Assembly (NCBI GenBank): GCA_002470165.1
Contig: DKNF01000275.1
Coordinates: 1 to 11,054, forward strand
Length of the DNA: 11,054 nucleotides
Direction of reading: 5' to 3'
From: Betaproteobacteria bacterium UBA7395
Lineage (GTDB): Bacteria; Pseudomonadota; Gammaproteobacteria; Burkholderiales; Rhodocyclaceae
Translations under genes and position numbers: made by a program
Shown: piece after piece, positions 6,454-11,054 of the stretch
Numbering within the stretch: position 1 is the first letter of the stretch
Layout of the letters: every line of letters starts with the position of its first letter
The notes under the pieces: generated by a model
Database searches by the model: none
What the model was told of the DNA's origin: nothing
The model's input: the letters and a program-made list of their open reading frames with translations, nothing else

Positions 6454-8682
6454 ATGCGCTTCCACTTTCCGGTCATCATCATCGACGAGGACTTCCGTTC
6501 CGAGAACGCCTCCGGGCTCGGCATCCGTGCGCTGGCCGACGCCATGCAGCAAGAAGGGCTGGAAGTCCTGGGGGTGACCAGCTACGGTGACCTGACCTCG
6601 TTCGCCCAGCAGCAGAGCCGGGCCTCGGCCTTCATCCTGTCGATCGACGACGAGGAACTGGCGCTCGAACCCGAAGAAACGCTGGCCGAACTGCGCGCCT
6701 TCGTTTCCGAAATCCGCCACAAGAACGCCGAGATTCCGATCTTCCTGCACGGTGAAACGCGCACCAGCCGCCACATCCCCAACGACATCCTGCGCGAGCT
6801 GCATGGCTTCATCCACATGCACGAGGACACGCCGGAGTTCATCGCCCGCAACATCAAGCGCGAGGCCAACGCCTACCTCGACAGCCTGCCGCCGCCGTTC
6901 TTCCGCGCGCTGACCCACTACGCTGCCGACGGCTCGTATTCGTGGCACTGTCCGGGCCACTCGGGCGGGGTCGCCTTCCTGAAGTCGCCGGTCGGCCAGA
7001 TGTTCCACCAGTTCTTCGGCGAGAACATGCTGCGCGCCGACGTCTGCAACGCGGTCGAGGAACTCGGCCAGTTGCTCGACCACACCGGTCCGGTTGCCGC
7101 CTCGGAGCGCAATGCGGCACGCATTTTCAACTCGGATCACCTGTATTTCGTCACCAACGGCACCTCGACCTCGAACAAGATCGTCTGGCATTCGACCGTC
7201 GCCCCGGGTGACATCGTCGTCGTCGACCGCAACTGCCACAAGTCCATCCTGCATGCGATCATGATGACCGGCGCGATCCCGGTCTTCCTGATGCCGACGC
7301 GCAACAACTTCGGCATCATCGGTCCGATCCCGAAGAGCGAGTTTTCCTGGGCGAGCATCCAGGCCAAGATTGCCGCCAATCCGTTCATCACCGACAAGAA
7401 CGCCAAGCCGCGCGTGCTGACCATCACCCAGTCGACCTACGACGGCGTGCTCTACAACGTCGAAGACATCAAGGCCGAACTCGACGGCAAGATCGACACG
7501 CTGCATTTCGACGAAGCCTGGCTGCCGCATGCCGCCTTCCACGACTTCTACGGCGACTACCACGCCATCGGTGCCGACCGGCCGCGCTGCAAGGAATCGA
7601 TGGTGTTCTCGACGCAATCGACGCACAAGCTGCTGGCCGGCCTCAGCCAAGCGTCGCAGATCCTGGTCCAGGATGCCGAGGAACAGAAGCTCGACCGCGA
7701 TATCTTCAACGAGGCCTACCTGATGCATACCTCGACCTCGCCGCAGTACTCGATCATCGCTTCGTGCGACGTCGCCGCGGCGATGATGGAGGCGCCGGGC
7801 GGCACCGCGCTGGTCGAGGAGTCGATCGGCGAGGCGCTTGATTTCCGCCGCGCCATGCGCAAGGTCGAACAGGAATGGGGTGCCGACTGGTGGTTCAAGG
7901 TCTGGGGACCGGACGACCTGTCCGAGGAAGGCATCGAGGAGCGCGAGGCCTGGATGCTCAAGCCGGGCGAACGCTGGCACGGCTTCGGCAACCTGGCCGA
8001 CGGCTTCAACATGCTCGACCCGATCAAGGCGACGATCATCACCCCGGGGCTCGACGTCGATGGCGATTTTGCCGACGACATCGGTATTCCGGCGGCGATC
8101 GTCACCAAGTACCTCGCCGAGCATGGCGTCATCGTCGAGAAGTGCGGCCTGTACAGCTTCTTCATCATGTTCACCATCGGTATCACCAAGGGCCGCTGGA
8201 ACACGCTGGTGACCGCGCTGCAGCAGTTCAAGGACGATTACGACAAGAACCAGCCGCTGTGGCGCGTGCTGCCGGAATTCGTGCAGAAGAATCCGCGTTA
8301 CGAGCGCGTCGGTCTGCGCGATCTGTGCGCGGAGATTCACAATGTCTACAAGCAGAACGACGTCGCCCGCCTAACCACCGAGATGTACCTGTCGAACATG
8401 GTGCCGGCGATGCGGCCGGCCGACGCCTTCGCCAGGATGGCGCACCGCGAGATCGAGCGCGTCGCCGTCGACAAACTCGAAGGTCGCGTCACCGCCGTGC
8501 TACTGACCCCCTATCCGCCGGGTATTCCGCTGCTGATCCCGGGGGAGCGTTTCAACAAGACCATCGTCGATTACCTGCGTTTCGCCCGCGAGTTCAACGC
8601 CACCTTCCCCGGTTTCGAGACCGACGTCCATGGCCTGGTCAAGGACAAGGACGGGCGCTATTACGTGGATTGCGTGCGCTGA
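6454..8682 (+). CDS. PLP-dependent arginine/lysine/ornithine decarboxylase
   Basis: This 742-residue enzyme belongs to the prokaryotic group III (AdiA/LdcI/SpeC-like) decarboxylases. These remove CO2 from a basic amino acid to give a polyamine or precursor (agmatine, cadaverine or putrescine) and, in acid-induced forms, consume protons. The N-terminal 'wing' domain (about 1-135) is flavodoxin-like and has no catalytic residues. The PLP domain follows, with WHCPGHSGG (164-172), the cofactor-contacting HFDEAW (351-356) and the Schiff-base lysine K392 in STQSTHKLLAGLSQAS. The C-terminal domain ends at 742. The length is close to AdiA and LdcA-type enzymes. Substrate cannot be assigned by eye. 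No amino acid/amine antiporter gene (adiC, cadB or potE type) adjoins it, which weakens an acid-resistance role and favours a biosynthetic or catabolic one. The start at 6454 has only a weak GGGA upstream. Confidence 0.93.
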   Translation: MRFHFPVIIIDEDFRSENASGLGIRALADAMQQEGLEVLGVTSYGDLTSFAQQQSRASAFILSIDDEELALEPEETLAELRAFVSEIRHKNAEIPIFLHGETRTSRHIPNDILRELHGFIHMHEDTPEFIARNIKREANAYLDSLPPPFFRALTHYAADGSYSWHCPGHSGGVAFLKSPVGQMFHQFFGENMLRADVCNAVEELGQLLDHTGPVAASERNAARIFNSDHLYFVTNGTSTSNKIVWHSTVAPGDIVVVDRNCHKSILHAIMMTGAIPVFLMPTRNNFGIIGPIPKSEFSWASIQAKIAANPFITDKNAKPRVLTITQSTYDGVLYNVEDIKAELDGKIDTLHFDEAWLPHAAFHDFYGDYHAIGADRPRCKESMVFSTQSTHKLLAGLSQASQILVQDAEEQKLDRDIFNEAYLMHTSTSPQYSIIASCDVAAAMMEAPGGTALVEESIGEALDFRRAMRKVEQEWGADWWFKVWGPDDLSEEGIEEREAWMLKPGERWHGFGNLADGFNMLDPIKATIITPGLDVDGDFADDIGIPAAIVTKYLAEHGVIVEKCGLYSFFIMFTIGITKGRWNTLVTALQQFKDDYDKNQPLWRVLPEFVQKNPRYERVGLRDLCAEIHNVYKQNDVARLTTEMYLSNMVPAMRPADAFARMAHREIERVAVDKLEGRVTAVLLTPYPPGIPLLIPGERFNKTIVDYLRFAREFNATFPGFETDVHGLVKDKDGRYYVDCVR

Positions 8683-9171
8683 TCAGCGGCGCGTGTAGCT
8701 GACGAAGGCAAACCCCGTTTCGCCGCTGGCGGGCGGGGTTTTTTTCTGGCTGACGCGCCACTCGTCGCCGATCACCGGAAACCAGGCATCGGCTTCGGGG
8801 TTGAGAGCGACTTCGGTGATTTCCAGGCGGTCGGCCAGCGCCATCGCCTGGGCGTAGATGTCGGCGCCGCCGATGATGAACAGTTTCTCGGCAGATTCGG
8901 CCAGGGCGATGCCGGTCGCCAGTGAATTGGCCAGTTCGGCGCCCGGCGCCGAATAGTCGGCCTGCCGGCTGATCACGATGTTGCGCCGTCCGGGCAAAGG
9001 GCGGAAACGCGCCGGCAGCGATTCCCAGGTCTTGCGCCCCATCAGCACGGCGTGGCCGGCGGTTAGCGCCTTGAAATGCGTCATGTCCTCCGGGATGCTC
9101 CACAGCAACTGGTTGTCCTTGCCGATGGCGCGATTGGCGGCGACGGCGGCGATCAGGATGATTTCGGGCAT
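8683..9171 (-). CDS. folA: Dihydrofolate reductase
   Basis: This 162-residue cytosolic enzyme reduces dihydrofolate to tetrahydrofolate with NADPH, regenerating the cofactor oxidised by thymidylate synthase; it is the trimethoprim target. The type I bacterial fold shows AAVAANRAIGKDNQLLW (8-24), the substrate-binding acid D29 (equivalent to D27 of E. coli) in IPEDMTHFK, the NADPH-binding MGRKTWESL (44-52) and IIGGADIY (99-106). Length is normal. Its ATG is two bases after the pgi stop codon, so translation is probably coupled and the genes co-transcribed. Its own stop codon abuts the stop of the convergent decarboxylase gene in the palindrome TGATCA (8680-8685). Residues 144-154 are encoded by the decarboxylase terminator read backwards. 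Confidence 0.97.
   Translation of the reverse strand: MPEIILIAAVAANRAIGKDNQLLWSIPEDMTHFKALTAGHAVLMGRKTWESLPARFRPLPGRRNIVISRQADYSAPGAELANSLATGIALAESAEKLFIIGGADIYAQAMALADRLEITEVALNPEADAWFPVIGDEWRVSQKKTPPASGETGFAFVSYTRR
8710..8745 (+). terminator. Rho-independent terminator of the decarboxylase gene, inside folA
   Basis: AAACCCCG (8710-8717) pairs with CGGGGTTT (8734-8741), with an inner CGCC/GGCG stem (8721-8724 and 8728-8731) and a run of seven T (8739-8745). This is a classic plus-strand terminator, 27 bases after the decarboxylase stop. It lies wholly within the 3' end of folA on the opposite strand, where the T-run encodes lysines 143-144 of FolA. On the minus strand only three T follow the stem, so it should act mainly on the plus-strand transcript. 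Confidence 0.85.
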
Positions 9172-9173
9172 GT

Positions 9174-10766
9174 TCAGTTCCGGAATTGGCGCAGGTGGGC
9201 AATCAGGCCGCGGGTCGAGGCGTCGAGTCCCTCGTCCTGGCGTTCGCCGCGCAGCGTTGGCGCCAGTCGGCTGGCCAGTTGCTTACCCAGTTCGACGCCC
9301 CACTGGTCGAAAGAATTGAGATTCCACAGCACGCCCAGGCAGAACACCTTGTGTTCGTAGAGGGCGATCAGTTGACCGAGGGTGAATGGATTCAGCTCCG
9401 GCAGGACGATGGTCGTCGACGGCTGGTTGCCGGGGAAGGTGCGGTAGGGCACCAGCGCCTCGTCGATGCCGGCGGCACGGGCTTCTTCCGCCGTCTGGCC
9501 GAAGGCCAGTGCCGACGACTGGGCCAGGCAGTTGGCGAGCAGATTGCTGTGGTGGCCGGGCAGCGGGAAGTCCGAGCGGCCGAGGGCGATGAAGTCGCAG
9601 GCGACCAGCTCGCTGCCCTGGTGCAGCAACTGGAAGAAGGAGTGCTGGCCGTTGGTCCCGGGCTCGCCCCAGAGCACCGGGTTGGTCGAGTAATCGACGA
9701 ACTGGCCGTCGCGGTCGACGCGCTTGCCGTTGCTTTCCATTTCCAGCTGTTGCAGGTGCGTCGGCAGCAGGCGCAGCGAATGACTGTAGGGGAAGATGCC
9801 CTGGCTGTGCGCGTCGAGGAAATTGCTGTTCCACAGGCCGAGCAGGGCCAGGGTCAGCGGTAGGTTGTGCTCGGCCGGCGCCGAGAAGAAATGCTCGTCG
9901 AGGTCGTGGGCGCCGGCCAGCAGTTGCGCGAAATTGCGGAAGCCGACCGCCAGGGCGACCGGCAGCCCGATCGACGACCACAGCGAGAAACGCCCGCCGA
10001 CCCAGTCGGCAAACGGGAAAACGTTCTCGGGGGCGATGCCGAAGGCGGCGGTGGCTTCGAGATTGGTCGAGGCGGCGACGAAGTGCCGGGCGACCGCGCT
10101 TTCGTCGATCGCGGCATGGAGCAGCCAGTCGCGCGCGGTGCGGGCGTTGGTCAGCGTCTCCAAGGTCGTGAAGGTCTTGCTGGCGACGATGAACAGGGTC
10201 GTGCGCGGGTTCAGCCGGACTAGTTCGCTGGCCAGGTCGGCGCTGTCCAGGTTGGCGACGAAATGCACGCGCAGGTCGGGCTGGCGGTAGGCCGCCAGGG
10301 CTTGCGCCGCCATCCGCGGACCGAGGTCGGAACCGCCGATGCCGAGATTGACGACGTCGGTGATGCGCTCGCCGGAAAAGCCGCGCCATTGTCCGCCGTG
10401 GACGCGATCACAGAAATCTTCCATGCGCTGAAGTGCCGTGCGTACCTCAGCGGGTGCCGCGTCGCCGGCGCGCAAACGGCAATGGCCGACCGCCCGCCGT
10501 TCGGTGTGGTTGATCGCCTCGCCGTTGCGCATGCGGGCGATCCAGCCCTGCCAGTCGGCGGTGGCCGCCAGTTCGCGAAGTAACTGCAAGGTCGTGGCAT
10601 CGACGCGTTGCTTGGAAAAATCGAGCAACAGCCGCCCGTGTTGCAGCGTGAGCTGCTCGAAACGCTGCGGATTGTCGGCAAACAGCTCGCGCAGATGACG
10701 CGGGGCGATGGTTGCCGTGTGGCGGGCGAGGGCCTGCCAGGCCGGCGTCTCGGTCAGGCGTCCCAT
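9174..10766 (-). CDS. pgi: Glucose-6-phosphate isomerase
   Basis: This 530-residue cytosolic enzyme interconverts glucose 6-phosphate and fructose 6-phosphate. Both family signatures are present: DWVGGRFSLWSSIG (254-267) and GVLWNLNSFDQWGVELGK (478-495, with catalytic K495). Other conserved blocks are LGIGGSDLGP (141-150), the phosphate-binding SKTFTTLET (196-204) and GEPGTNGQHS (367-376, with the catalytic base E368). Two spots look unusual: the normally conserved RAVLHxALR reads RAVGHCRLR (91-99), and the ring-opening histidine seems replaced by aspartate D399 (see findings). The gene begins three bases after the thyA stop and ends two bases before folA, so it is embedded in that operon. 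The start has no clear Shine-Dalgarno, which fits translational coupling. The E. coli enzyme, at 549 residues, is slightly longer. Confidence 0.95.
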   Translation of the reverse strand: MGRLTETPAWQALARHTATIAPRHLRELFADNPQRFEQLTLQHGRLLLDFSKQRVDATTLQLLRELAATADWQGWIARMRNGEAINHTERRAVGHCRLRAGDAAPAEVRTALQRMEDFCDRVHGGQWRGFSGERITDVVNLGIGGSDLGPRMAAQALAAYRQPDLRVHFVANLDSADLASELVRLNPRTTLFIVASKTFTTLETLTNARTARDWLLHAAIDESAVARHFVAASTNLEATAAFGIAPENVFPFADWVGGRFSLWSSIGLPVALAVGFRNFAQLLAGAHDLDEHFFSAPAEHNLPLTLALLGLWNSNFLDAHSQGIFPYSHSLRLLPTHLQQLEMESNGKRVDRDGQFVDYSTNPVLWGEPGTNGQHSFFQLLHQGSELVACDFIALGRSDFPLPGHHSNLLANCLAQSSALAFGQTAEEARAAGIDEALVPYRTFPGNQPSTTIVLPELNPFTLGQLIALYEHKVFCLGVLWNLNSFDQWGVELGKQLASRLAPTLRGERQDEGLDASTRGLIAHLRQFRN

Positions 10767-10769
10767 GGT

Positions 10770-11054
10770 TCAGACGGCAACCGGTGCCGCGATATGCGGG
10801 TGCGGATCGTAATTGTCGAGCCGGAAATCCTCGAAGCGGAAGGCGAAGATGTCCTTGATCTCGGGGTTGATCCACATCGTCGGCAGGGCGCGCGGTTCGC
10901 GCGACAACTGCAGCCGGGCCTGCTCGAAATGATTGGCGTACAGGTGGGCATCGCCGAAGGTATGCACGAAATCACCCGGCCGGTAGCCGCAGACCTGGGC
11001 CAGCATCATCGTCAGCAACGCGTAGGAGGCGATGTTGAACGGCACGCCGAGGAA
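10770..11054 (-). CDS. thyA: Thymidylate synthase, C-terminal part (runs off right edge)
   Basis: These are the last 94 residues of a ThyA-type thymidylate synthase; the upstream two thirds of the gene, including the catalytic cysteine, lie outside the window. The enzyme methylates dUMP to dTMP using methylene-tetrahydrofolate and releases dihydrofolate, the substrate of FolA. Visible conserved elements are [14 protein letters not shown] (with the dUMP-binding asparagine), [16 protein letters not shown] (with the His and Tyr that contact the deoxyribose), [20 protein letters not shown] and the conserved C-terminus APVAV, whose last residues close over the active site. The stop codon is three bases before the pgi start. 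No internal start is implied; the reading frame simply continues to the window edge. Confidence 0.97.
   Translation of the reverse strand, partial: FLGVPFNIASYALLTMMLAQVCGYRPGDFVHTFGDAHLYANHFEQARLQLSREPRALPTMWINPEIKDIFAFRFEDFRLDNYDPHPHIAAPVAV

Noticed and set aside
6412..8340. A 642-residue open frame opposite the decarboxylase gene
   Set aside because: It is an antisense frame kept open by high GC and codon bias; the plus-strand frame has an unmistakable PLP-enzyme sequence.
1..11054. CRISPR array, insertion sequence, tRNA or defence system
   Set aside because: No regularly spaced repeats, transposase-like protein, cloverleaf sequence or nuclease/toxin gene was seen on either strand.

Overview
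The window is a GC-rich stretch of bacterial chromosome. Its gene content and order (metG divergent from apbC/mrp, then dcd, then a long Orn/Lys/Arg decarboxylase) suggest a betaproteobacterium, possibly of the Rhodocyclales. That placement rests on family resemblance and remembered gene order, not on a database search. Most of the window is ordinary housekeeping sequence, and I see no CRISPR array, transposase, tRNA, rRNA or defence system.

Layout from left to right. (1) The N-terminal part of a SulP-type anion permease lies on the minus strand and runs off the left edge. It is divergent from a 63-residue ribbon-helix-helix protein, and tandem ATGTTAAT repeats lie between them. (2) A short two-helix membrane protein on the minus strand has a stop codon that overlaps the stop of the ribbon-helix-helix gene. 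(3) A 400-base region without a convincing gene (1251-1650, about 45 % G+C over its first 300 bases) carries DnaA-box sequences and several inverted repeats. (4) metG is on the minus strand. (5) On the plus strand come an orphan OmpR-type response regulator, apbC/mrp (Fe-S carrier), dcd (dCTP deaminase) and a 742-residue PLP-dependent basic amino acid decarboxylase. A perfect rho-independent terminator separates apbC from dcd. (6) On the minus strand a compact cluster reads thyA (C-terminal part only), pgi, folA with gaps of 2-3 bases. It meets the decarboxylase head-on with no bases between the two stop codons.

Functionally, dcd (supplying dUTP, hence dUMP), thyA (dUMP to dTMP, yielding dihydrofolate) and folA (regenerating tetrahydrofolate) are three steps of thymidylate synthesis within about 5 kb, although on opposite strands and in different transcription units. 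pgi is the metabolic outsider inside the thyA-folA cluster.

The points most worth a second look are the possible shared operator between the SulP permease and the ribbon-helix-helix gene, the DnaA-box region, the decarboxylase terminator embedded antisense in the folA coding sequence, and a glucose-6-phosphate isomerase in which the usual ring-opening histidine appears to be aspartate.
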